Source: an uncultured Bacilli bacterium (lineage in GTDB: Bacteria; Bacillota_I; Bacilli_A; RF39; UBA660). Taken from it: a stretch of 31,223 nucleotides of DNA. How positions within the stretch are numbered: position 1 is the first letter of the stretch; every line of letters begins with the position of its first letter. The notes under the pieces were generated by a model. That model made no database searches. It was not told the origin of the DNA and saw nothing but the letters and a program-made list of their open reading frames with translations. The position numbers and the translations under genes are program-made. The stretch spans positions 1-31,223 of the forward strand of contig CANQYN010000003.1 in the NCBI GenBank assembly GCA_947628105.1, read 5' to 3'. Positions 7,253 through 14,326 of the stretch are shown here, piece after piece.

Positions 7253-7281
7253 TTGACACGAATAAATGTTCGTGTTAGAAT
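7253..7281 (+). promoter_or_regulatory. promoter of the SOS peptide gene
   Basis: A perfect TTGACA (7253-7258), a 17-nt spacer and TAGAAT (7276-7281). The spacer is filled almost exactly by the LexA box. Confidence 0.8.
7257..7274. promoter_or_regulatory. LexA box in the SOS peptide promoter
   Basis: CACGAATAAATGTTCGTG is an imperfect palindrome. Its core CGAAT-AAAT-GTTCG (7259-7272) differs from CGAAC-N4-GTTCG at one position. It sits between the -35 and -10, so bound LexA would exclude RNA polymerase. Confidence 0.85.
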
Positions 7282-7305
7282 AAAATTAATTTAGGAGGTA
7301 ATAGT

Positions 7306-7449
7306 ATGAAGGAAATAATAAAAAATAAGGCAATGATGGTATTTATTATCTTTATGATAGTAATGTCATATACTAGTTCTATTCAAATGAAAGAAGTTAT
7401 GAAAACAGAACAACATGAAAATACAGAAATTACCATGAATCAAAATTAA
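7306..7449 (+). CDS. 47-residue SOS-controlled membrane peptide, candidate division inhibitor
   Basis: A short Lys-rich N-terminus (MKEIIKNK) leads into one membrane helix at about residues 9-24 (AMMVFIIFMIVMSY), then a polar tail of about 23 residues outside. AGGAGG lies 7 nt before the start. The promoter carries a near-perfect LexA box in its spacer, so induction by DNA damage is well supported. The position between divergent lexA and transketolase is that of yneA in Bacillus subtilis and sosA in Staphylococcus aureus, which encode single-pass division inhibitors. It shares topology and place with them but is shorter and shows no LysM domain or recognisable sequence similarity. Function as a division blocker is inferred from context. 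Confidence 0.8.
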   Translation: MKEIIKNKAMMVFIIFMIVMSYTSSIQMKEVMKTEQHENTEITMNQN

Positions 7450-7476
7450 CTTATGTACTTTCTTTTGCATATAGTG

Positions 7477-7482
7477 TATAAT
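7477..7482 (+). promoter_or_regulatory. possible -10 of the transketolase gene
   Basis: A perfect TATAAT lies 32 nt before the start codon at 7515. No convincing -35 is visible at 16-18 nt, so this is tentative. Read-through from the SOS promoter is also possible because no terminator separates the two genes. Confidence 0.35.
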
Positions 7483-7514
7483 TAGTATCAGAATAAATAA
7501 AGAGGTGCGAGATT

Positions 7515-9479
7515 ATGGATGAGAGAGTAATTGCAAATATAAAATCGCTTGGAATTGATATGATTCATCAAGCAAAAAGTGGACATCCAGGTATTGTTTT
7601 AAGTGCTGCTCCTATTCTTTATACCCTATATGCCAATCATTTAAATGTTAATACGAGCGATGCATCTTGGAAAAATAGAGATCGATTTGTCATGTCGGCA
7701 GGACATGGATCTGCTTTATTGTATGCTACATTATATATGGCTGGTTTTAATCTTGATTTGGAAGATTTAAAAAATTTTAGAAGAGTAGGATATAAAACAC
7801 CAGGACATCCAGAGTATGGAGTTACTCCGGGAGTTGATGCATCGACAGGACCTCTTGGACAAGGAATTGCTATGGCGGTAGGAATGGCAATTGCTGAAAA
7901 GGTATCTGCAAGTCATACTCCAATAGAAGACCATAGTTTAATTGATCATGATATTTATACTTTAGTAGGAGATGGCGATCTTATGGAAGGAATCAGCTAT
8001 GAGGCTACTTCTTTAGCGGGATCTCTTGCTTTAGATAATTTAATTGTTTTATATGATTCTAATCAAATAAGTTTAGACGGAAAAACAGAAAATGTTTTCG
8101 ATGATGATATGGAAAAAAGATTCCATTCTATCGGTTGGGATTATGAATTTGTTAAAAATGGGGAAGATATTAAAACTATCGACAATGCTATTTCAAAAGC
8201 AAAAAAAAATAAAAAACCAACTATTATTGAAATTCGTACGATATTGGGAAGAGGATCTTTATTAGAAGGAAACCATGTGGTACACGGGAAACCACTAGAA
8301 GATGATGATATTTCTCAATTAAAACAGAATTTAAAAATTCAAGATACCGCTTTTTTTGTCGATGAAGAAGCAAAAGATTATTTTCGAAAAAAAATGGCAG
8401 AAAGAAGTGATTCAAAATATCAAAGATGGGCATCTGATTATAAAAAGTTTTCTAGTAAATCAGATAATTTAAATGATTATGCTTATTTATTTGGGAGAAA
8501 AACGTTTTATAATTTTTTAGATTTTCCTTTTGTATTAGAAGATAAAAAAGAGGCAACTCGAGCTACTAATAAAAAGATTATGAATCAAATTATTCCTTAT
8601 ATTAAGTCAATGATTGGCGGGAGTGCGGATTTAGCAAGTGCTACTAACGTCATAATCGATAGTGAAAAAGATATTTTAAAAGAGGACTTTTCTGGCAAAA
8701 ATATTCATTTTGGTGTACGTGAACATGCTATGGGTGCTATTTTAAATGGAATGGCATTAAGTAATTTAAAACCATATGGATCTACTTTTTTAACTTTTTC
8801 TGATTATTTAAAACCTGCCATTCGTATGTCTGCTTTGATGAAGCTACCAGTTACTTATATTTTTTCTCATGATTCTTTTCTTGTTGGACAAGATGGACCA
8901 ACTCATCAACCAATTGAACAAATATCGGCATTACGAAATATTCCTAACGTAAAAGTATATCGTCCTTGTGATAAAAATGAATTGATTGGATGCTGGAATG
9001 AGATTGCTAATACTTATCATCATCCTAGTATTTTATTGCTTTCAAGAACGGAAGTAGAAACTTTAGAAAATAGTCAAGCAAAAGAAGTGCAACGAGGAGC
9101 TTATATAATAAGAAAGGAAAGTAAGCAAATTGATGGAATAATCGTTGCGACCGGAAGTGAAATAGCGATGGCATATCATTTGGCAGAAAGTTTGTGGAAA
9201 GGACAGCAAATCGATATGAGAGTTGTCAGTATGCCATGTATGGAAAGCTTTTTTGCTCAAGATATTACGTACCAAGAGTCTATTTTGCCAAAAGAAAAAT
9301 TAACTTTTGTTATAGAAGCAGCGTCTTCAAGTGACTGGTATCGTATTGCCTCTAATAAAGATTGTCTTTTTACTGTTGATCAATTTGGTGTCAGTGGAAC
9401 GAAAGATGAAGTGATAAATTATTTTCATTATGATTTTAATAGTATTAAAAATGACATTTTAAGACAAATTAAAAAATAG
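7515..9479 (+). CDS. tkt: transketolase
   Basis: Thiamine-diphosphate enzyme of the non-oxidative pentose phosphate pathway. It moves two-carbon units between ketose and aldose phosphates, linking ribose and erythrose phosphates to glycolysis. Features in order: N-terminal QAKSGHPG; SAGHGSALLYATLY; the TPP motif starting GDGDLMEG at about 152; a pyrimidine-domain FGVREHAMGAI; the HDSFLVGQDGPTHQP segment; and a C-terminal transketolase domain with VSMPC. The length of 654 residues is normal. AGAGGTG precedes the start. Its place after the SOS gene beside lexA matches Bacilli. No obvious internal damage. Confidence 0.96.
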   Translation: MDERVIANIKSLGIDMIHQAKSGHPGIVLSAAPILYTLYANHLNVNTSDASWKNRDRFVMSAGHGSALLYATLYMAGFNLDLEDLKNFRRVGYKTPGHPEYGVTPGVDASTGPLGQGIAMAVGMAIAEKVSASHTPIEDHSLIDHDIYTLVGDGDLMEGISYEATSLAGSLALDNLIVLYDSNQISLDGKTENVFDDDMEKRFHSIGWDYEFVKNGEDIKTIDNAISKAKKNKKPTIIEIRTILGRGSLLEGNHVVHGKPLEDDDISQLKQNLKIQDTAFFVDEEAKDYFRKKMAERSDSKYQRWASDYKKFSSKSDNLNDYAYLFGRKTFYNFLDFPFVLEDKKEATRATNKKIMNQIIPYIKSMIGGSADLASATNVIIDSEKDILKEDFSGKNIHFGVREHAMGAILNGMALSNLKPYGSTFLTFSDYLKPAIRMSALMKLPVTYIFSHDSFLVGQDGPTHQPIEQISALRNIPNVKVYRPCDKNELIGCWNEIANTYHHPSILLLSRTEVETLENSQAKEVQRGAYIIRKESKQIDGIIVATGSEIAMAYHLAESLWKGQQIDMRVVSMPCMESFFAQDITYQESILPKEKLTFVIEAASSSDWYRIASNKDCLFTVDQFGVSGTKDEVINYFHYDFNSIKNDILRQIKK

Positions 9480-9517
9480 ATAGATTAAATTAATTTTTTT
9501 TGATATTTAAAAAAAAC

Positions 9518-9546
9518 TTGACAAACAATAAAAGATATGTTAATAT
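9518..9546 (+). promoter_or_regulatory. promoter of the 861-residue surface protein gene
   Basis: A perfect TTGACA (9518-9523), a 17-nt spacer and TAATAT (9541-9546). The leader that follows is only about 25 nt long. Confidence 0.75.
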
Positions 9547-9553
9547 AACCGCT

Positions 9554-9576
9554 ATATTTCAAGAAGGGGGAAATAT
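9554..9576 (+). promoter_or_regulatory. leader hairpin presenting the Shine-Dalgarno (first copy)
   Basis: ATATTTC (9554-9560) pairs with GAAATAT (9570-9576), leaving AAGAAGGGG in the loop. The ribosome-binding G run is thus in the loop and its edge is paired. An almost identical element precedes the gene at 12295. Confidence 0.5.
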
Positions 9577-9578
9577 TT

Positions 9579-12164
9579 ATGAAAAATTATGAAGATATTG
9601 AAGAATTTTTATTAACACAAGAGGAAAGAATTCAAGTTGGATTACAAAATTTAAAAACAGCTAAGAGAATTGGAGATGAATCGTTAAAAAATGAAGCTTT
9701 AGCGATGATTTCCGGTGCGAAAAAAGCCTTAGAAGAAGGACGTAAAGTATTAGATGTAATAGCTGTAGAAAATGGTCGTTACATGGATGAACGTTTAGAA
9801 GCTATGGGTTCTAAATCAGAAGAAGAATTACGAAAACAACAAGCTAATATTTTAGCTATGATCGAAGGAGGACATGCCGATTTTGGTATGGGTGCCGAAG
9901 CTCGTAAAGAACAATTAAAAGCAATTAATCGTGAATTAAATAAAATTCAAACAATTTCTAATAAACATTTTGATAATGTCAATCGAATTATGAATGAGTA
10001 TGAAGAAGTTGATGTTTTCTATAAATATAATAAAGAAACAGGAATTTATACTCAAAAATTATTATTGACAAAAGAACAAGCAGAAATATATAGAAATGTA
10101 GAACCAGATATTAGAAAAGCTTTCTCATTAAATAATGAACAAGAAGCTGCTAATATGATTTCTTCTATGTTTGCCTTTTATCCAGAATTAAAACAAATCG
10201 CACCAACATTATTAGTATATACAAACAGTGAATCAGAAAAATATGCTACCAACGCATTAGAAAAATATATGGCTACTAAAATTCCATTTGAAAATACGAT
10301 TATCGATGGAAGTGAAGATGTTTCAGAGAAAGATACTACAACTTCAAAAGAAAGTGTTTTTTCAAAAATTAGTAATTTTGCCAAAAATAAAATCACTGCT
10401 TTTAATGTGAAAAGAGCTGCTGTTGTGGCAGGAATTTCAGGAGCTGTTTCAACTTTCTTCTCTTCTATTAGTAAAGCAGTAGAAGGAAAAGTTACAGGAG
10501 TTAAAAATGTAAGATTTAAAGCAGCAAGAAGTGCTGTTGCAGCATTAGGTATTGCCACTGCTCTTACATCTCCAGTAGCTATTTTAACAGCATGCAATAA
10601 TAAAACAGAAGATAAAAATACTAAAAAGGTAGAAAAACAAGTAGATGAAGAAAATGTAGAAGCTAATGTGGAAGAAATAAAAGAAGATTCTGTTGTAGGA
10701 ACAAGCAAATTTGAAAATCAATTTGGAAATGTTTCTTATGAAGAATTTATTTCAACATTAAATATTTATGATAATAAAGCTAATACAACAGGATTAAAAG
10801 CAGAACAAGTGGCTGCTTTAGGATATGGTTTAAATGTAGATTATTTATCAGAAGAAACGACAGAACAATTAAAACAAAACGGTGTTATTAGTGAAAATCC
10901 GATGGAAGTATTTATGAATATTATTGAAGCACGTGATAATATTGATAATAATATGCATGAATATGATAAAAATACCGATAAAAATAAAGAAGAATTATTC
11001 AATGATATTTCATCTTTAGCAACTGATTCTGAATCAGAAGAGCAAATTTATACTATTTTTGATTCAATCCGAACAGTTTATACAGGAACAAAAGAAGACG
11101 CAAAAGCAGAACTAGATAAATTTGTTGAATTTATGAATGAAAATGAAATCCGCTCTGAAAAAGACAATTATGGATTTAATTATTCTGACTTAAATACTGA
11201 TGGTAAATTGGCAACCTTTATTTATGCTCCTAATTTTTTAGAAAAATTAAGACAATTTGATTACGATCAAGATATGATTGAAAATTTACAATATCAATTT
11301 GATAATGTATCAGATTTCTTAAGATCTATGGGATATGAATGTATAGGGAATGAAACAGTTAATAATATAAATAATAGTGAAGGTGGAATGAACTACAATA
11401 CTGGAAAAGTTTATGGTATTGAAGTAAATCCAGATGGAAGTATTAAAAATATGGGAAGAGCTGTGATTTCTGGAGGAAAAACAATTGTTGAACAATTAGG
11501 TGGATATTCTGAAGAAAATATTACAGGGAATGGAAAAAATTCATCTACAACAACAACTGGTTCTGGAAAAGAAACAGTAGAAAATGTTACAGGAGATGGA
11601 GATAGAACTCATACTGAAGTCGAAGAAGGAAAAGACGAAAAAGTAGAGGATGTTACAGGAGATGGAAATCATACTAATACCGAAGTTGAAGAAGGAAAAG
11701 ATGAAACTGTTGAAGATGTAACACCAGACGGAGATAGAACTCATACTGAAGTTGAAGATCCAAAAGATGAAGAAATCGTTGAAGGTGACAAACATATTGA
11801 AAATAATGAGAAACCTTCTAATGATACTGTAGTAGACGAAGGTGACCAAGACGAAATCGTTGAAGATGTGACACCAGATGGAGATAGAACTCATACTGAA
11901 GTTGAAGATCCTGACGATGAACAAATTGTTGATGAACCAGTAAAAGCAACTGCTACAAAAGTAAAAGTAGAAAATGTGCAAGCTGAAAAAGAAGCCGCTG
12001 CTAAGAAAGCTGCTGAAGAAGCTGCTAAAAAAGCACAAGCTGAAAAAGAAGCTGCTGCTAAGAAAGCCGCTGAAGAGGCCGCTAAAAAAGCTGCTTATAA
12101 GGAAGCTGTAGAAGCTGCTGCCAAAGAAGCTCAACAAGAAGCTTCTCATGAATTGACTAAATAA
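9579..12164 (+). CDS. large membrane-anchored repeat protein, unknown function
   Basis: No known family recognised. The 861 residues divide into: an N-terminal helical, charged region (1-270) with no signal peptide; two weakly to strongly hydrophobic stretches at about 283-300 and 316-338, the second preceded by basic residues and ending in a lipobox-like LTAC (Cys339); a middle domain (370-640); an acidic repeat block of 22-residue units (VEDVTGDGDRTHTEVEEGKD, about 667-782); and an Ala/Lys/Glu-rich helical stalk of 19-residue units (about 802-855). The likely topology is cytoplasmic N-terminus and external C-terminus. AAGGGGG precedes the start. Promoter and leader match those of the next gene, so the two are probably coregulated. 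Terminator follows. Confidence 0.75.
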   Translation: MKNYEDIEEFLLTQEERIQVGLQNLKTAKRIGDESLKNEALAMISGAKKALEEGRKVLDVIAVENGRYMDERLEAMGSKSEEELRKQQANILAMIEGGHADFGMGAEARKEQLKAINRELNKIQTISNKHFDNVNRIMNEYEEVDVFYKYNKETGIYTQKLLLTKEQAEIYRNVEPDIRKAFSLNNEQEAANMISSMFAFYPELKQIAPTLLVYTNSESEKYATNALEKYMATKIPFENTIIDGSEDVSEKDTTTSKESVFSKISNFAKNKITAFNVKRAAVVAGISGAVSTFFSSISKAVEGKVTGVKNVRFKAARSAVAALGIATALTSPVAILTACNNKTEDKNTKKVEKQVDEENVEANVEEIKEDSVVGTSKFENQFGNVSYEEFISTLNIYDNKANTTGLKAEQVAALGYGLNVDYLSEETTEQLKQNGVISENPMEVFMNIIEARDNIDNNMHEYDKNTDKNKEELFNDISSLATDSESEEQIYTIFDSIRTVYTGTKEDAKAELDKFVEFMNENEIRSEKDNYGFNYSDLNTDGKLATFIYAPNFLEKLRQFDYDQDMIENLQYQFDNVSDFLRSMGYECIGNETVNNINNSEGGMNYNTGKVYGIEVNPDGSIKNMGRAVISGGKTIVEQLGGYSEENITGNGKNSSTTTTGSGKETVENVTGDGDRTHTEVEEGKDEKVEDVTGDGNHTNTEVEEGKDETVEDVTPDGDRTHTEVEDPKDEEIVEGDKHIENNEKPSNDTVVDEGDQDEIVEDVTPDGDRTHTEVEDPDDEQIVDEPVKATATKVKVENVQAEKEAAAKKAAEEAAKKAQAEKEAAAKKAAEEAAKKAAYKEAVEAAAKEAQQEASHELTK
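11577..11924 (+). repeat. 66-bp coding repeats (22-residue acidic units)
   Basis: Units start at 11577, 11643 and 11709 with exact 66-bp spacing; a fourth starts at 11859 after a diverged insert. Each encodes VE-D/N-VT-x-DG-x-x-T-x-TEVE followed by acidic residues. Confidence 0.85.
11982..12150 (+). repeat. 57-bp Ala/Lys/Glu-rich coding repeat
   Basis: AEKEAAAKKAAEEAAKKAQ is encoded at 11982 and again from 12039, a 57-bp (19-residue) period, followed by degenerate Ala-rich sequence. It predicts a long single helix or coiled coil. Confidence 0.8.
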
Positions 12165-12172
12165 AGAGAAAT

Positions 12173-12207
12173 AAAATTGTAGGGAAAAAATTTCTCCTAC
12201 AATTTTT
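12173..12207 (+). terminator. terminator after the 861-residue protein gene
   Basis: AAAATTGTAGG (12173-12183) pairs with CCTACAATTTT (12196-12206), and Ts follow. One of the strongest hairpins in the window. Confidence 0.85.
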
Positions 12208-12236
12208 CTTATTTTCTTTAAAAATAAAGAAAATAC

Positions 12237-12264
12237 TTGACAAATCAAAATTTTGTGCTATAAT
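12237..12264 (+). promoter_or_regulatory. promoter of the Cys-repeat surface protein gene
   Basis: A perfect TTGACA (12237-12242), a 16-nt spacer and a perfect TATAAT (12259-12264), with an extended TGC before the -10. Confidence 0.8.
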
Positions 12265-12271
12265 AATCGGC

Positions 12272-12293
12272 ATATTTCAAAAGGGGGAAATAT
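12272..12293 (+). promoter_or_regulatory. leader hairpin presenting the Shine-Dalgarno (second copy)
   Basis: ATATTTC (12272-12278) pairs with GAAATAT (12287-12293), with AAAAGGGG in the loop and the ATG immediately after. It matches the element at 9554-9576 apart from a one-base loop difference and local substitutions. Confidence 0.5.
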
Positions 12294-12294
12294 T

Positions 12295-14235
12295 ATGAAT
12301 ACAAATAGACAAAATAATTTTTCAATCCGTGATATTGCATTAGCATTTTTATTCGTGGCATTATTCTTATTTATTCTAGTATGGTTATTCCCAACAAAAG
12401 AATATTTAAAAGGGTTTAACTTTTTAGGAAATACTCCAGATACAGAAGAAAAAGATAATGATGAAACCAATGAAAATCAATTTCTTGGATTAAATAGTAT
12501 GTTATTTAATCAAAATTTAACACAGATGAAAGAAGCTGCAATTTTATATTTTACAACACCAAGATTGCCACAAAGAATAGGGGATACGAAGAAGTTAACA
12601 TTAGGTCAAATGTTACAAATGCATTTAGTGACAAATATTGTTGATATGTCAGGAAATGCATGTGATCCTGATGCTTCTTATGTATTACTTACAAAAGTAA
12701 AGGGAGAATATACATTAAAAGTAAATTTAAAATGCGGTGAAGAAGAAGAATTTATTATTGTATATATTGGATGCTATAGTTATTGCGAAGGTCCTGTATG
12801 TCAATCTCGTACAAAAGAAGTAATTGCATCTTCTCCAGCTATTCAAAGATCTTACGAATGTGAATATCGTTTGAATGGTAGATGGACAGATTGGTCAAAA
12901 TGGTCTGCATGGCAAACAGGAAAGCCAAAAGCTTCTTCTACTGTTCAAGTCCAAAAGAACGTAGTTCATAAGGGTGGAAAAACTGAAGAATTAGCTGCCG
13001 CTCAATCAAAATCTTATAGTTGTCCAGAAGGATATGTATTAGATGGAAAAAGTTGTGTTAAAACGCAAACAGGAATTCGTTCAGCTATTAAAACGACAGT
13101 AACATCTTGTCCAGAAGGATATGTTATTTCAAACGGAGAATGTTTAAAGAAAACAAAATATACAAGATCAGCTACTAAGACGACAACGACAACTTGTCCA
13201 GAAGGATATGTCATTAAAGACGGTGCTTGTAGTAAAACGTTAAAATATACAAAATCAGCTACGAAAACAACGACATCAACTTGTCCAAGTGGATATAGTT
13301 ATTCTGATGGAACTTGTAAACGTACATTAAAATATACAAGATCAGCATCAAAAACGACAACGACAACTTGTCCAAGCGGATATGTTATCGATGGTTCTCA
13401 ATGTATTAAGAAAACACGTATTACTAAGGGAGCTACAAAAACAACGGTAAAAGGTGGAGTTGTTCGTGAAACATTTACATCTCCACAAGGTGATGAAAAC
13501 TTTACTTTAGTAAAAACTTATACTGATGTAAGTTGTACAGATGTTTGTCGTACGATTACATATTATGTATATGATATTAAAACACCAGATAAGGTAACTT
13601 ATAGTTGTGCCGCTGGTTGGACGCTTTCTGGAACTTCTTGTAGTAAAGTTGAAACTTCAACAGCTACACCAGACAAATCTGTAAGCTATAGTTGTCCAAG
13701 TGGATATACGAAAGATGGATCATCATGTTATCGTTACGAAACATCAACGGCAACACCAGACAAATCTGTAAGTTATAGTTGTCCAAGTGGATATACGAAA
13801 GATGGAACAAAATGTATTCGTTATGAAACAACTACTGTGACTGCTTCAAAAACAGTAAAATATAGTTGTCCTGCTGAATATGCTTTAGATGGAACAAAAT
13901 GTTATAAAACAACTTCTCAGACAGCAAATACGACAAAAGAAGTCACATATTCTTGTCCAAGCGGATATGTTAAAGATGGAACAAAATGTACTCGTAAAAT
14001 TGTTAATACTGTAACAGCGAATGAGAAAATAAAATATACATGTAAAAGTGGATATGAATTATCTGGAACAAAATGTATCAAATATATCGGTGGAACAAGT
14101 AAAACATACTATCGTTATAGAACACGTAAATATGTTGGTGGAGATACAAAATGGTCAACATGTAAAATTGATACTTCTCTAACGAAAAAAGGATATGTAT
14201 TAACAGGAAATAAACGTTTACAATATATCAAATAA
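12295..14235 (+). CDS. membrane-anchored surface protein with WxxW motif and eleven CPxGY repeats
   Basis: I chose ATG 12295: the upstream in-frame region overlaps the -10, so it cannot be translated from this promoter. Residues about 12-34 are a membrane anchor; the rest is external. A first domain (50-180) has clustered cysteines (CYSYCEGPVC). Then comes W-x-x-W-x-x-W-x-x-W (Trp197, 200, 203, 206), as in thrombospondin type 1 repeats. Five 29-residue repeats follow (about 241-385), a spacer, then six more (about 436-609). Each has C-P-x-G-Y-x6-C, so each probably holds one disulfide. The C-terminus has a second Trp/Cys element (KWSTC). Likely an elongated surface or adhesion protein; function inferred. 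It shares promoter and leader design with the preceding gene. Confidence 0.8.
   Translation: MNTNRQNNFSIRDIALAFLFVALFLFILVWLFPTKEYLKGFNFLGNTPDTEEKDNDETNENQFLGLNSMLFNQNLTQMKEAAILYFTTPRLPQRIGDTKKLTLGQMLQMHLVTNIVDMSGNACDPDASYVLLTKVKGEYTLKVNLKCGEEEEFIIVYIGCYSYCEGPVCQSRTKEVIASSPAIQRSYECEYRLNGRWTDWSKWSAWQTGKPKASSTVQVQKNVVHKGGKTEELAAAQSKSYSCPEGYVLDGKSCVKTQTGIRSAIKTTVTSCPEGYVISNGECLKKTKYTRSATKTTTTTCPEGYVIKDGACSKTLKYTKSATKTTTSTCPSGYSYSDGTCKRTLKYTRSASKTTTTTCPSGYVIDGSQCIKKTRITKGATKTTVKGGVVRETFTSPQGDENFTLVKTYTDVSCTDVCRTITYYVYDIKTPDKVTYSCAAGWTLSGTSCSKVETSTATPDKSVSYSCPSGYTKDGSSCYRYETSTATPDKSVSYSCPSGYTKDGTKCIRYETTTVTASKTVKYSCPAEYALDGTKCYKTTSQTANTTKEVTYSCPSGYVKDGTKCTRKIVNTVTANEKIKYTCKSGYELSGTKCIKYIGGTSKTYYRYRTRKYVGGDTKWSTCKIDTSLTKKGYVLTGNKRLQYIK
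13015..13449 (+). repeat. five tandem 87-bp coding repeats (CPxGY block 1)
   Basis: The first Cys codon of each unit falls at 13021, 13108, 13195, 13282 and 13369, an exact 87-bp period (29 residues). Units carry a Thr/Lys-rich linker such as SATKTTTTT. Confidence 0.95.
13600..14121 (+). repeat. six tandem 87-bp coding repeats (CPxGY block 2)
   Basis: Units start at 13600 and every 87 bp to 14035. The second and third are nearly identical at DNA level across the TATAGTTGTCCAAGTGGATA stretch, which suggests recent duplication. One unit reads CPAEY and one CAAGW, so Pro and Gly are not fixed, but both cysteines are. Confidence 0.95.
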
Positions 14236-14248
14236 AAAGGGGATAAAG

Positions 14249-14271
14249 AAGCACTGTAAAGGTGCTTTTTT
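14249..14271 (+). terminator. terminator after the Cys-repeat protein gene
   Basis: AAGCAC / GTGCTT stem with a 7-nt loop, followed by a T run. Confidence 0.7.
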
Positions 14272-14273
14272 GT

Positions 14274-14303
14274 TTGACTTGATAATGAGATATATGATAT
14301 AAT
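14274..14303 (+). promoter_or_regulatory. promoter of the M23 peptidase gene
   Basis: TTGACT (14274-14279), an 18-nt spacer and a perfect TATAAT (14298-14303), with an extended TGA before the -10. Confidence 0.65.
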
Positions 14304-14326
14304 TCAGATGTTTAAACGGTGATAAT

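Noticed and set aside
9480..9517. Terminator after transketolase
   Set aside because: Only a weak AT-only pairing before a T run; too little to call.
10178..10708. A leftward open frame of 176 codons inside the same gene
   Set aside because: It is the antisense of a well-supported coding region, with no Shine-Dalgarno or domain.
11541..12248. A long leftward open frame of 235 codons opposite the end of the 861-residue protein
   Set aside because: It mirrors the repeat codons of the rightward gene, gives a Phe/Ser low-complexity product, covers the terminator, and has no sensible promoter.
13015..14121. Regular repeats that might be a CRISPR array
   Set aside because: The 87-bp period is in frame, encodes C-P-x-G-Y units, and has no unique spacers between identical repeats.
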